Shown: in pieces, positions 1-8,371 of the stretch | Layout: each line of letters opens with the position of its first letter | Position numbering within the stretch: the first letter of the stretch is position 1 | Assembly (NCBI RefSeq): GCF_003946655.1 | Contig: NZ_RHOV01000002.1 | Coordinates: 1-64,000 of the forward strand | Source: Lapidilactobacillus achengensis | Lineage (GTDB): Bacteria > Bacillota > Bacilli > Lactobacillales > Lactobacillaceae | Reading direction: 5' to 3' | DNA length: 64,000 bases | Translations under genes and position numbers: made by a program | Notes under the pieces: model-generated | The model's database searches: none | The model's input: only the letters and a program-made list of their open reading frames with translations | What the model was told of the DNA's origin: nothing

Positions 1-201
1 CGCTGCTAAAAATATCTTGGCTAAAGGCTTAGCCCTTAACTAAGAATCACAGTCCGTCTGGCAACCTGCGGACTCTAAAGGCTTTGGTAATTAGCACGTA
101 AGACCTGCTTGCAGGCGATGGCTGTATCTAAGCAAATTGTGGTCGTGTCACCGTTAGGCGATGCTCTCACAAGCCTGTGACTTTAGTCACGGGTGGTTGA
201 C
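1..201 (+). ncRNA. IS200/IS605 right end / TnpB guide RNA (omegaRNA) 3' region
   Basis: The sequence after the TnpB stop is rich in short inverted repeats and ends with a hairpin at 174-193 (CCTGTGAC, loop TTTA, GTCACGGG), followed by TGGTTGAC at 194-201. A terminal hairpin of this kind with a short tail is typical of the right end of IS605-type elements, where the omegaRNA scaffold overlaps the end of tnpB and the transposon end. By that logic the guide would begin at about 202 (TAGCGTAGTCC). The 5' end of the RNA is not defined here and may lie inside tnpB, outside the window. The exact element boundary is inferred, not proven. Confidence 0.6.
2..43 (+). CDS. tnpB: TnpB C-terminal end (partial, 5' end outside window)
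   Basis: Only the last 13 codons and a TAA stop lie in the window. They read AAKNILAKGLALN, which resembles the usual C-terminal end of IS200/IS605-family TnpB proteins, where a conserved Asn-Ala-Ala/Ser-x-Asn-Ile-Leu motif closes the RuvC domain. The stop is followed at once by the structured right-end region. TnpB is an RNA-guided nuclease carried by these transposons. Whether TnpA or the rest of TnpB is intact cannot be told from here. The identification rests on a very short stretch but is supported by the RNA-like region that follows. Confidence 0.7.
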   Translation, partial: AAKNILAKGLALN

Positions 202-384
202 TAGCGTAGTCCTCACTCTATTACAGTCCACTTATTATTTTAACACACAACCGGTCATAAAAGCAGTCTGCATTGCTTTGACCTCAATTATCGACGCAAG
301 TTACTTGAATTGGGAATCAACGACGTTCTATTGTTTTACGTTAATTCTTATCAGCGTGGCCTCTGTTCGAGATTTCCTCAAGCG
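202..384. other. Intergenic DNA without recognised gene
   Basis: DNA flanking the transposon right end. One open frame runs through it (161-547), but it starts inside the RNA hairpin and ends in repeat DNA, so I do not accept it as a gene. No promoter or terminator was recognised. Confidence 0.4.
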
Positions 385-447
385 ATTGCAGGTGTGGGTG
401 GGTGTTGTGCGTGAGCGCAACCGGCTGGGACTGCTGATGCGGGCTGG

Positions 448-568
448 AAACGTGCTCCCCCCCAGCTTCCTGCGCTTAGCTACTCAATTGTTCCGGAAGC
501 AAAATGCAGCTTCCAAAACAATTGCTAGGCTAATGCTCAGGAGCTAAACGGGTCGGTTCGCTCTGTTT
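448..568 (-). repeat. Small hairpin element C, copy 1
   Basis: About 121 bp beginning AAACGTG and ending CTCTGTTT, so its ends are roughly inverted. It contains the family core GCTTAGCTAC ... GCTAGGCTAATGCT with an inner stem CAATTGTT / AACAATTG. It interrupts module A between GG and GGAACGTGG; the GG on both sides may be a two-base duplication. Confidence 0.65.
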
Positions 569-673
569 GGAACGTGGTGGGCGCTGTTTTGAGCCAATCC
601 GCAAAAAGCGCGGCTTGTCTCAAAATCAGGCCTTGTTCTAAGCGACAAAGCCGCCAAGGACAATTTCACCACT

Positions 674-800
674 GAAACGTGTTCGCCGACCTAGCTTCTT
701 CCGCTTAGCTACGCAACTATTCCGGAGGCACAAACCAGCCTCCAAAATGGTTGCTAGGCTAATGCTCAGAAGCTGACCAGGTCGGTTCTCACTCTAGATA
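674..800 (-). repeat. Small hairpin element C, copy 2
   Basis: Same family as copy 1, with outer stem CCGACCTAGCTTCT / AGAAGCTGACCAGGTCGG and inner stem CAACTATT / (G)GTTG. It interrupts module A next to CAATTTCACCACTG. Copies at 22002 and 49815 are nearly the same sequence inverted and sit at the same place in module A, so these three may descend from one insertion that was then copied with its host module. Confidence 0.65.
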
Positions 801-1568
801 GAGCCGCGCAGTCCCAGCCGGTTGCTAGGCAGAATTGAGCTTATCTGCAATCGAGGCGAAGGATTTGACGAAGTGCTCTTGCAAGTGAGCGGTCAACCAA
901 TCGCCCACTTTTTGGGGTGGTACGGCAATGCCAACTGATCTGGATTAGGAGGTCGGGCCATTTTGCGTAGGCTGCACATCTCTATTCGTTTCCGTAACAA
1001 TCCTTGGGTGGAAGGCCAACCGATTCAGTTGTTTCACTGAGAACTAGTTCTGTTTATCAGATGGACTGCACTGGTGTGAGTGCTCAAACGGCTGTTATAA
1101 CGTTGAGCGGCTGGAGCGGAGCGTGGCGTTGATGGATCGTTTACTAGTTGGCGGAAGGTCGGGCTGGGGGTGAGTCAGCCGCGATATTATTGTTGGCGAT
1201 TTATCGCCTACAATAAGGCCGAGTTTTGAGATTTTCGGTGGGTTTCCGAAAAGCTCAAAATCGTGCCCGCCGCGTTCCACCACCCCCAGCCCGACCTGGA
1301 GCCCCACCACATCTGCCATCCACCAACGCCACGCGCAGCGCAAGCCGCGGCCAACCTACTTTTGCAAGCAGCGGTCTTTTGCAAGCAGCGGTGATCATCG
1401 ATTATTATGCAGCGCCACCCTCAAACCACCAAACACAGCCCAACATGTCTAGTCAGGTCGCCGCCAACCCTGTTTACAGCAAGTTCTAACCCAACCATTA
1501 CTAATCAAATTTAATGCAAATCACCACCTGAAAATGGTACAATGACCTTCTGGAAGGGAGTGGGCCAA

Positions 1569-2153
1569 ATGACATCCGTGGAAGTTGAGTTCAAAAATCT
1601 CCTGCTCCAGAATGAGTTTCAGCAGATCAAGTCGGCCTATCCATTCGCGCCGGCCTTTCTGCAAGCGAATTACTATTATGATACAGCTGCGCGCCAATTG
1701 CACCAGCAACATTGTGGTTTGCGGATCCGCATCTATCAAGATCGCGCCGAGCAAACTTTGAAGGTTCCGGCAACGATCACGACTGCCGCGCATCATGAAT
1801 TGGTTGAAATCACCGATCCTTTGACCGTTGGCCAAGCGCGGGCTTTGACCGCGACACAAACGATCGCCACCACCGGGCAAGTGGCGGCGGCGTTGCAAGA
1901 GCGGAAACTACCGACAACCACATTGCAGATCATCGCCCAGGGTGTGACTCAGCGCAGGATCGCCTTATTACCCGCAGGCCAATTGACCTTGGATCAAACG
2001 ACATATCCCAATGGCCAGCAGGATTTCGAATTGGAGTTGGAAACCACCGAGATTGCAGTAGCTGAGCCCTTTTACCATCAGCTCTTGCAACGTTTTTCGG
2101 TGCCCCAACGCCCGGTCGTCAATAAGGTAATGCGTGCAATTTCACAGTTATAA
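1569..2153 (+). CDS. CYTH domain protein (YjbK-like)
   Basis: A 194-residue protein of the CYTH (triphosphate tunnel metalloenzyme) family. The N-terminus carries the ExExK signature (residues VEVEFK) that lines the tunnel, followed by alternating Glu/Lys/Arg strands, for example LRIRIYQ, QTLKVP and FELELE. CYTH proteins hydrolyse or bind triphosphates; the Firmicutes YjbK group is of unknown substrate and is often found near spxH and the (p)ppGpp synthetase relQ. The start is placed at ATG 1569 because GGAAGGGAG at 1552-1560 is well spaced before it and the family motif begins there; an ATG at 1542 is in frame but lacks such a site. The gene reads directly into spxH. Confidence 0.85.
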   Translation: MTSVEVEFKNLLLQNEFQQIKSAYPFAPAFLQANYYYDTAARQLHQQHCGLRIRIYQDRAEQTLKVPATITTAAHHELVEITDPLTVGQARALTATQTIATTGQVAAALQERKLPTTTLQIIAQGVTQRRIALLPAGQLTLDQTTYPNGQQDFELELETTEIAVAEPFYHQLLQRFSVPQRPVVNKVMRAISQL

Positions 2154-2268
2154 AATTTGAAGTCTAAAATTTTTAAGGCTAGAATTAAGTTAGATTTTGA
2201 AGTATCATTGTCGTATTCGCTAATTTGGTTGTTATTGTTTAGGTTTTATCAGCATGGGGGAAATACTT

Positions 2269-2913
2269 TTGCTAGAGATATTTATGTTTGCGAATCCGAT
2301 TGGTGGCTTATGTTTGAACACCGAAGTCAACATCATTCGCGGCTTAAAGCAACATCGGCTGAAGGTTCAGCCGAATTTGGTGCCCATCACTAACATGAAT
2401 GTTGTCACCGATTTCCTAGAGCGAAATCAGCTGGATACCCGTGATTTGATTCTGCGCAATCAGGTCATGGCGATCACCTTTCAGTCGATGCTTGACTATA
2501 AGGCTGCCTCGTTCCAGGGAAATAAGAAGGCGCGGGCGTTTACAATGAGCCTGCAAGACCACCTTAACGAAGGACTCGATTGCTATTCCGATGACTTGAT
2601 CCACACGATCGCCCGCGAAGTCCATTTGGACGAGCAGACTTTCTTCACCGATCGAGTCAGTCAATTGGCCAAAGATCTGTGTGAAGCGGATCGGCAGCTG
2701 GCCAACAATCTCGGTGTGAAGAAAACACCGTCAACGGTTTTTATCGATTACCGACAAAATATCAACGGCGACGGTATTTTGATCAACGGCGCGGTTACCG
2801 AGGATCTGATCGATCAGATCTTAGCCAAGCAGTTGCCGCAACAACAAACGATCAACCAAAAGCCTTTTCTTAAACTTTTGAATGCCAACCGGGCTCAATT
2901 ACATCTAATTTAG
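2269..2913 (+). CDS. spxH: SpxH/YjbH-like DsbA-family adaptor protein
   Basis: A 214-residue thioredoxin-fold protein of the YjbH/SpxH family, cytoplasmic adaptors that deliver the stress regulator Spx to ClpXP. The family opening is visible as LEIFMFANPIGGLCLNTE; the usual CxxC of the DsbA fold is reduced to GGLC, so only one cysteine remains and disulfide chemistry is unlikely. The C-terminal half holds the helical insert and the TPSTVFIDYRQ strand with a cis-Pro-type region. The start is taken as TTG 2269, preceded by GGGGGAA at 2255-2261; an ATG at 2254 would lie upstream of that ribosome site. It follows the CYTH gene after about 115 bases with no terminator, so the two are probably co-transcribed. 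spx and mecA lie 10 kb away. Confidence 0.85.
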   Translation: MLEIFMFANPIGGLCLNTEVNIIRGLKQHRLKVQPNLVPITNMNVVTDFLERNQLDTRDLILRNQVMAITFQSMLDYKAASFQGNKKARAFTMSLQDHLNEGLDCYSDDLIHTIAREVHLDEQTFFTDRVSQLAKDLCEADRQLANNLGVKKTPSTVFIDYRQNINGDGILINGAVTEDLIDQILAKQLPQQQTINQKPFLKLLNANRAQLHLI

Positions 2914-2959
2914 GCCGAACTCATTCAAATTTGCTTTTCAAACCAGTGTTCCGCGGGTG

Positions 2960-4096
2960 CTATTGCTCGCGGCGGCAGTGGTTTTTTTGTTGGCTGCGGC
3001 CGCTACTGGGGGCCAATTCCGTGGTCAACAATGGCCAGCGACTGCCGCTGAGCAAATGTCGTTGCTGGGATCGGGTCAGGCCGCCGGTGGCGAACCAGTA
3101 GTCCAATTGCCGCCCTAATAAATCAGGCCAGTGCCCCACAACCGGGGGCAAACATTGGGGCAACCATAAGGCGGTGGGCAATTTTTGCAAATCCCAGCCT
3201 TGCTGGTAACAGCGCCCTTGATACGTCAGCCAGCGCGGTTGTTTCAGCGCTAGTTGTTGGCCCAACCAAGGTCGGGGATCAAACCAGGGCTGATTCGGCG
3301 GCAATTGCGCCGGCGGACGGCGGTTTTGGCTGGCGCCCTGCAGAAATTCCCCTAGGCTTAGCATCCTGACCTGATAGAGCAATTGGGTCCGCGGCGGACG
3401 AAACTGGCAGTGATAAAACAATTGGATTTGGCGCCGCTCGGGTTGCCAGAACGCCAAATAGTAACCCCAGTGGGCTTGATAGGCCATGAATTTCAAGGCG
3501 CCTTGACTGGGACGCCGTTGTGACAAATAGGTTGCCCCCAACAACCATTGTTCCCTGATCCGCCAGCGCTGATAATCTTCATGCCGTTGCCGCAGCTCAG
3601 CCAACTCCAAGGGCGCGCATTGGAATTCAAAGGCCCACAGGTGAGCGCCGTGTTGCCACAAAACATCCGCGCGCCGCTGTTCGCCTTCTCGCGCGTCTTG
3701 CTGGAGCGGCCGCGGTTGGGCGCCCGCTGCAGTCACCAGCGGCGCGACCACTTCCCCTGGCCTCTTCTCCGCTGGGCTGTCCACCTCTGCCCCAGCCACT
3801 TTCAAGGGTAAAACCACTTCCAACTCGCTAACGACCTGCAACGCGGCCAACTCCTGTTGCAAGGTTTGCTTACCGGCGCGATGGCGGGCAGTCTCATTGG
3901 GTCCCAACCCAGTCCGACCCACATGACGGAAAAAGGGACGTCCCGTGCGTGCGCGCACCAACTGAACTGGCTGCCGACAACGGGGACAATAAAAATGCGC
4001 CGCGCCACCGGCTTTGGCCCGTAAGTCGGCTTCGCTTTCAATCACTTGTGTTGCTGCTTGGGTCAACTGTCCTCGCTCATCCAGGGCTGCATACAT
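2960..4096 (-). CDS. coiA: CoiA-like competence protein
   Basis: A 378-residue CoiA-family protein. These proteins act after DNA uptake in naturally competent Firmicutes, aiding recombination of incoming strands. The N-terminal segment MYAALDERGQL and the zinc-binding-like FYCPRCRQPV are typical, and a PD-(D/E)xK-type nuclease core is visible in RADVLWQHGAHLWAFEFQ. The start is ATG 4096 because AGAGGTGAT precedes it closely; a longer frame opens at 4177 without matching family sequence. The gene is convergent with spxH, its stop only about 46 bases away, and divergent from the HTH-MurA gene. In many Bacilli coiA and spxH are neighbours in the same direction; here the orientation is changed. 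Confidence 0.85.
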   Translation of the reverse strand: MYAALDERGQLTQAATQVIESEADLRAKAGGAAHFYCPRCRQPVQLVRARTGRPFFRHVGRTGLGPNETARHRAGKQTLQQELAALQVVSELEVVLPLKVAGAEVDSPAEKRPGEVVAPLVTAAGAQPRPLQQDAREGEQRRADVLWQHGAHLWAFEFQCAPLELAELRQRHEDYQRWRIREQWLLGATYLSQRRPSQGALKFMAYQAHWGYYLAFWQPERRQIQLFYHCQFRPPRTQLLYQVRMLSLGEFLQGASQNRRPPAQLPPNQPWFDPRPWLGQQLALKQPRWLTYQGRCYQQGWDLQKLPTALWLPQCLPPVVGHWPDLLGRQLDYWFATGGLTRSQQRHLLSGSRWPLLTTELAPSSGRSQQKNHCRREQ

Positions 4097-4258
4097 ATTC
4101 TGATCACCTCTGACTAAATACGCCAACGCCGCCGCCTGCCCCGAAAAAATCCACAATCTGCGTTTGCCTCGACGCAACAGAATGTTGCTTGCATTGTGAT
4201 TAAATGAGAATTAAGATTATTTATAAGATATTACATTATGAAAATAGAGGTGGCGCAG

Positions 4259-5826
4259 ATGATTGGTGATTTCCTGAGAAAAAAAGAATTGCCTTAGGCT
4301 TCACTCAAGATTTTATTGCCAAGGAGCTTAAGGTTAGCCGGCAAGCAATTTCTAATTGGGAGCAAGAATCTCGCAATATTGACGTTGATGAACTGCTAAA
4401 ATATGCAAAAATACTCGAAATTTCTTTTGAAGACTTAGAAAATAATTTGAATCAATCGATCACTCTTTCATCCGACTATAACAACATTGATAATTCTAAA
4501 AAAATCGCTAGTCATTTTTCTCGGGCTATCAAGGCGGTCCCGGTCCATGACGAAATTAGGCACAACGTTAAAATTGAAGGCGATAAGGTTGTTGGTGTTC
4601 ATGCTTTGTTGTCAAGTCTTTTCCTCAACCAGAACGCGCTAACGATCCATAATTGCCCAACCGCGCTTGATTTTCTTAATGTCTTATATATTTTTGCCAA
4701 CAACGGCTGGACAGATGCGAATATTTCACGGGATACCATTACATTAACGGCTGAGGCTGCCCCATTTAATATCACGATGTTAAATAAAGTCAGTCGTGCC
4801 AGTATCGGCGTCATCTCGGCTTTGACCTACAAATACCATCAGCTTCTTTTCAGCTTTCCCGGTGGCGATGATTTTTGTGATCGTCCGATTGATTTACATT
4901 TGGAGATCCTGGCGACGATTTCGAATTATCAATATGATGCCAGCGCGCATACTTTCTACGCGGAAAAGAAGGACACGCTGAATCGCAATCTGGTTCTGAA
5001 TTGCTACGGCGATGGTAGCAAAAGTGTCGGCGCCTTCTTCAACGCGCTTAGTTTGGCCTATGTTTACCCGAATGCGCTCAAAATAAACGGCCTATCACAG
5101 GATCCCACGATTCTCTTTCTGATTTCCTTGTTGGAAAGGTCGACCAATCGCGTCGTTATTCATACAGCGCCAGACAGAATTTTGCTACCCGCGGTCGACG
5201 CGCTGGCGGCTAGAGACTGTCAGGTCACACTCCCCCCAGACATGACGATGCTTGTTTCCTATGTCTTGCTGCTCTGGGATCGCTTGGAAACAATCGCCTT
5301 TACCAACGTGACGATTAGTGAGATTCCCCCAAATTACGCGGAGCTTTTTGAAAACTTTGGCTTAGCGCTGGCTGAGGTCGATCATGCCTTGATTTTCCGT
5401 AAAGTCGCCCCGATCAATCAGGAATATTTTGAATTTTTGCGCCTCGGCCCGCCTCCACAGATCACCACAGATTTAGGACCGATCATCTCGGAATTCTTGG
5501 CCTTCCACAATATTCCAGCGATTTTGTTGGATGAAGTATTTGGCAATCGATCCAGTCATATTCCCGAATTGCAGAAATTAGGGATTAATCTTAAATCGCT
5601 AAGAAACGGCGCCCTAAAAACACAGCCGCGGTCAAAGCCCACATCCAATCAAAATGGCGTGTTCGACTTAAATGATATCCGCGCCGGGATGGCAATTATC
5701 ATGGGTCTTGCCCATACGCAGATTCCTGCCGCGGTCTTACTAAACTATGATCAGCTTTTACGGGGCTTCGGAAATATTCAAAGCGCTTTAAGCTTGAGCG
5801 GTTATGAAGGCGACATCTATCGCTAG
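4259..5826 (+). pseudogene. HTH (XRE) regulator fused to MurA-like domain, frameshifted in an A7 run
   Basis: If one A is added to the A7 run at 4279-4285, a single 522-residue protein results. Residues 1-66 form a textbook XRE/Cro helix-turn-helix (GFTQDFIAKELKVSRQAIS). The rest aligns end to end with MurA, UDP-GlcNAc enolpyruvyl transferase: FPGGDDFCDRPIDLHL for the active-site loop, HTAPDRI, TTDL, NRSSHIPELQKLG and DIRAGMAI. MurA Lys22 (GAKN) is replaced (GVHA) and the catalytic Cys of GGCxxGxRP reads Asp here, a change known from naturally fosfomycin-insensitive MurAs. As written, the ATG at 4259 (after AGAGGTGG) meets a stop at 4295, and the downstream part could only start at TTG 4447. 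This may be a real frameshift, slippage or a sequencing error. A substrate-sensing regulator of the next genes is the likeliest role. Confidence 0.7.
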
Positions 5827-5971
5827 GCGAAGTTGTTAGTTAGATTTTGGCTCTGAAAAATTCATCAAACGACCAAGTCAAAAAATAGGCCTTCTGGGCA
5901 GTTGTCCAAGCATAAATCTGGCTGCTGGCCGGCAGATCCCCCCATCACCCGCTCAAACAAGCGCGTCTGAT

Positions 5972-6006
5972 GGGATCGACACTGATCCCACCTGCCTGAT
6001 AGCAGG
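5972..6006 (+). promoter_or_regulatory. Two leader hairpins before the AlaRS-like gene
   Basis: Two adjacent perfect short stems: GGGATC (5972-5977) with GATCCC (5984-5989), and CCTGC (5991-5995) with GCAGG (6002-6006). They lie in the 248-base gap after the MurA-like gene and before the first cluster gene. No T-box consensus or known riboswitch core was recognised. They may be part of an untranslated leader or an operator; neither is shown. Confidence 0.35.
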
Positions 6007-6033
6007 ACCTAGAAAATCGTTGAGGGTCACTTA

Positions 6034-6150
6034 ATGGACAGAATCAGCATGAGTTACCCGGAAAGGAAAAATCGATGGACGCGAATATCTTTTGGCGTGA
6101 GCAGATCTGCCAAACATTCAAGGCTAGATTCTTACCCGCCTCCCCCTTAG
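6034..6150 (+). CDS. Possible small leader peptide, 38 aa
   Basis: A 38-codon frame starting ATG 6034, well spaced after GAGGG at 6022-6026. It overlaps the beginning of the AlaRS-like gene (6075) in another frame and ends at TAG 6148-6150 with a run of four prolines. It is basic and Ser/Arg-rich and resembles nothing I know. It could be a leader peptide coupling translation to the next gene, a small product of the cluster, or chance. The ribosome site is the only positive evidence. Confidence 0.25.
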   Translation: MDRISMSYPERKNRWTRISFGVSRSAKHSRLDSYPPPP

Positions 6151-7163
6151 TTAGATCCGGCAAGAACCTATTCACCTTTTCTCCGATTCAAGACGAATTA
6201 GCAAAATTCGCGGAACAACCGCAGGGATTTTTCTATAAAGAGCAACTTTGCTTTAGAAATGTTTATCCCGCCAATCTGGTAAATCCCCTCGCGAGTCCTT
6301 GCCAAGAATTAATTAGTCTTTTTTCGTTTGAGCCGGTCTCTTTTGCGCCGGTCATCGCCGAGTTTATCCGGACTATCTTGGATCCCTGGATTAGCGCCAG
6401 CGACATTTATGTGATCGTGCCGGACATCCAGTCCATTGCAACAAATAGCCGCGAAATATCGGCAAACGTAATTGAAATACCGCGAGAACGCCTGATTTGC
6501 GCGTTGCCGATTCCCGGCCAGCATTACTATCTCAAGGTGTGTGTCAAATTCAATAACGGCCTGGTCACGGTCGCCAATTTTGTACTCGTTGATTATCAAG
6601 GCGGCAATCTGGCGCAACTCGATAGTGTGTTCTTCCCGTTAAGATCAACGATGATCAACGAGCATGCCAAATCATTATTCGAAACGGCACACTATCACTC
6701 ACTTTATCTGAAAGTGTTTCGCTCGGTTGAAAACCACGAGCTGACCCATTTTCTGATGAGTCAGCTTGAGGCCATTCGGATCTTACACCAGGCCGTTGGC
6801 AATGCCGGCAATAAGAAACAGCATTACACCATTAAAAAGTTGGCCCGCGAAATATTTTCAGAGTGCACCTACCACCAGATCAGCGTGACCGCGATCCTCC
6901 AGAACTTTCCCACCCTCGCGGAATTTCTGAGTCCACTTTACGAGGACTTTCTTGCTAGCCTTGAGAAATCCATCCGTCAGGTTCAACGAAGCCGCCAGCC
7001 AGTCACCGCTGATTACGCCTATCAAACGTTGGGGATCCCCTATCAACTATTTAAAGCGAGAATCGATCCAACTCTAGTTTTACCAAAATTGCCCAGCAAT
7101 TTCGCTTATCATCGAAATCCGTCTGAAAACATCTACGTCGATCCTATCGCGAGGTATCGCTAA
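6075..7163 (+). CDS. Alanyl-tRNA synthetase-like protein lacking editing and C-terminal domains
   Basis: A 362-residue protein that I read as a diverged paralogue of the catalytic and mid domains of class II alanyl-tRNA synthetase. The order of matched blocks follows AlaRS: ASPLVRSGKNLFTFSP (motif 1 region), EQLCFRN then ELISLFSF (motif 2 region), VANFVLVDYQ (AlaRS WNxVFMQ strand), then the tRNA-helix region with KKQHYTIKKLAREIF matching RGYVLRRIIRRA, and LGIPYQLF matching the YGFP segment. The glycine-rich motif 3 of AlaRS is not preserved, and the editing and C-Ala domains are absent (AlaRS is about 870 residues). It may activate an amino acid for a ligase, act as a resistance decoy, or bind ligand only. 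The stop and the next start overlap (TAATG). Confidence 0.55.
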   Translation: MDANIFWREQICQTFKARFLPASPLVRSGKNLFTFSPIQDELAKFAEQPQGFFYKEQLCFRNVYPANLVNPLASPCQELISLFSFEPVSFAPVIAEFIRTILDPWISASDIYVIVPDIQSIATNSREISANVIEIPRERLICALPIPGQHYYLKVCVKFNNGLVTVANFVLVDYQGGNLAQLDSVFFPLRSTMINEHAKSLFETAHYHSLYLKVFRSVENHELTHFLMSQLEAIRILHQAVGNAGNKKQHYTIKKLAREIFSECTYHQISVTAILQNFPTLAEFLSPLYEDFLASLEKSIRQVQRSRQPVTADYAYQTLGIPYQLFKARIDPTLVLPKLPSNFAYHRNPSENIYVDPIARYR

Positions 7164-8371
7164 TGAAACACATCTTGATTTTTCATCCGTACCGCGAACA
7201 ATATACAGATATTTATCAATGTCTGGCGCCACAGCATGACTACACCATCATCGCGGACCAAGCCAAAGCGGCGTCCTTTCAACTGAATCAACCGGTCAAT
7301 GTCACACTCGTTTTTGTCAAAAATTACCCACTCGCTAGAGAACGTCAGGCCCGGGAACTTATGACAAACGCGCATTTTGACGCGATTATCGCACTAGACG
7401 AATTTGATATTGAACTGGCCGGCAAATTACGGACGGCATTCAATTTACCTGGGCAAAATCTTGCGGAGGCGCGAATTTTTCGCGATAAAGCGACCATGGT
7501 CCAGCGGGTCAGCGCTGCTGGCTTTAAAGTGCCCAACTCACAAGTCGTTTCTTCGTCTGCCGCATTAGCAGCGTTCTTTAAGCGCAACCCTGATATGATT
7601 GTCAAACCATTGGATGGCGCCGGTTCGGTAAATACCTTTCATTTGAAAGAAAAGGCAGACTTGACGCGCTTTCAGGCTGATCATGATTGGATTCAGCAAA
7701 CATTCCTGGTCCAACAGTATCTTTATGCGGATATTTATCATATTGATGGCTTGATTGCCCACGGTCAGGTTTTGTATTGCGAACCGGCACGATACATCTA
7801 TAACCCCCTGTTGATCAAAGCCGGTGTTTCGGCGGCGGCAGTCTCTTTGGATCACACGGATGCCAGCTATCTTGAACTCAGTCAATACGCCACTAATCTC
7901 GTTAAAAAACTGGCGCCAACTGGAACCTTTCTCTTTCATTTGGAAGTGTTCTTCGACGGTCAAGAGATCATCTTCCTGGAGATCGGGAGCAGGATCGGTG
8001 GCGCCCGCATTCGCCAAAACTTGGAATTCAAACTGGCCTGTAACCCACTTAAACTCCTGATTTATTCGGTTTGCGCAGAACCACTCCCGGCGATCAGGCG
8101 CGACTATCCGGTGACCGGGTGGCTGCTAACGGCCAAACAAGCCGGCACGATCCAAGCTCTGCCAGAATTTACTGAAGCGGTGAAGTCCGAATTTTCTATT
8201 TTTGATGAGGTGGCATATGTTCGCGTTGGCAGTCAGATCGGCAATGCGGCCCACAGCGCCGATGCGGTAATCGGGCTGTCAGTTTACGGCGCTTCTTTTC
8301 GTAGCGTAAAAGCGCAGTTACTGCGGGCTGAACAATGGGCGCAAGCAAACACGAGGTATCAAGATCAATGA
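7163..8371 (+). CDS. ATP-grasp ligase 1 (carboxylate-amine ligase type)
   Basis: A 402-residue ATP-grasp enzyme resembling the PurK/BacD-like group that joins a carboxylate to an amine through an acyl phosphate. Visible parts are the N-terminal Rossmann-like segment MKHILIFHPY, DKATMVQRVSAAGFKVP before the first ATP-grasp strand, the nucleotide lysine and loop in MIVKPLDGAGS, LVQQYLYADIY, and the Mg-binding C-terminal core FHLEVFF followed by FLEIGSRIGGARI. It overlaps the gene before it by one base and the gene after it by four, so translation is probably coupled. The substrate cannot be deduced. Dipeptide formation is plausible from the family. Confidence 0.8.
   Translation: MKHILIFHPYREQYTDIYQCLAPQHDYTIIADQAKAASFQLNQPVNVTLVFVKNYPLARERQARELMTNAHFDAIIALDEFDIELAGKLRTAFNLPGQNLAEARIFRDKATMVQRVSAAGFKVPNSQVVSSSAALAAFFKRNPDMIVKPLDGAGSVNTFHLKEKADLTRFQADHDWIQQTFLVQQYLYADIYHIDGLIAHGQVLYCEPARYIYNPLLIKAGVSAAAVSLDHTDASYLELSQYATNLVKKLAPTGTFLFHLEVFFDGQEIIFLEIGSRIGGARIRQNLEFKLACNPLKLLIYSVCAEPLPAIRRDYPVTGWLLTAKQAGTIQALPEFTEAVKSEFSIFDEVAYVRVGSQIGNAAHSADAVIGLSVYGASFRSVKAQLLRAEQWAQANTRYQDQ

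Larger units (their letters stand above)
385..1372 (-). repeat. Cloverleaf composite repeat, block 1 (A-linker-B, inverted)
   Basis: This block carries the composite element in the orientation opposite to most others. Module A spans 418-824, with outer stem CAACCGGCTGGGACTG at 418-433 pairing with CAGTCCCAGCCGGTTG at 809-824. Two hairpin elements (448-568 and 674-800) sit inside it. The linker runs 825-1120. Module B (type II) spans 1121-1334, its outer arms GCGTGGCGTT and CACCAACGCCACGC enclosing a second stem GGTCGGGCTGGGGGTG / CACCCCCAGCCCGACC and two hairpin arms. No plausible gene was found in the block. Confidence 0.8.

Noticed and set aside
161-547. 128-codon open frame after the IS end
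   Set aside because: It begins inside the RNA hairpin and ends inside a C element; no family, no ribosome site.
5972-6006. T-box leader before the AlaRS-like gene
   Set aside because: Expected because of the synthetase-like gene, but neither the T-box bulge consensus nor a terminator/antiterminator pair is visible.
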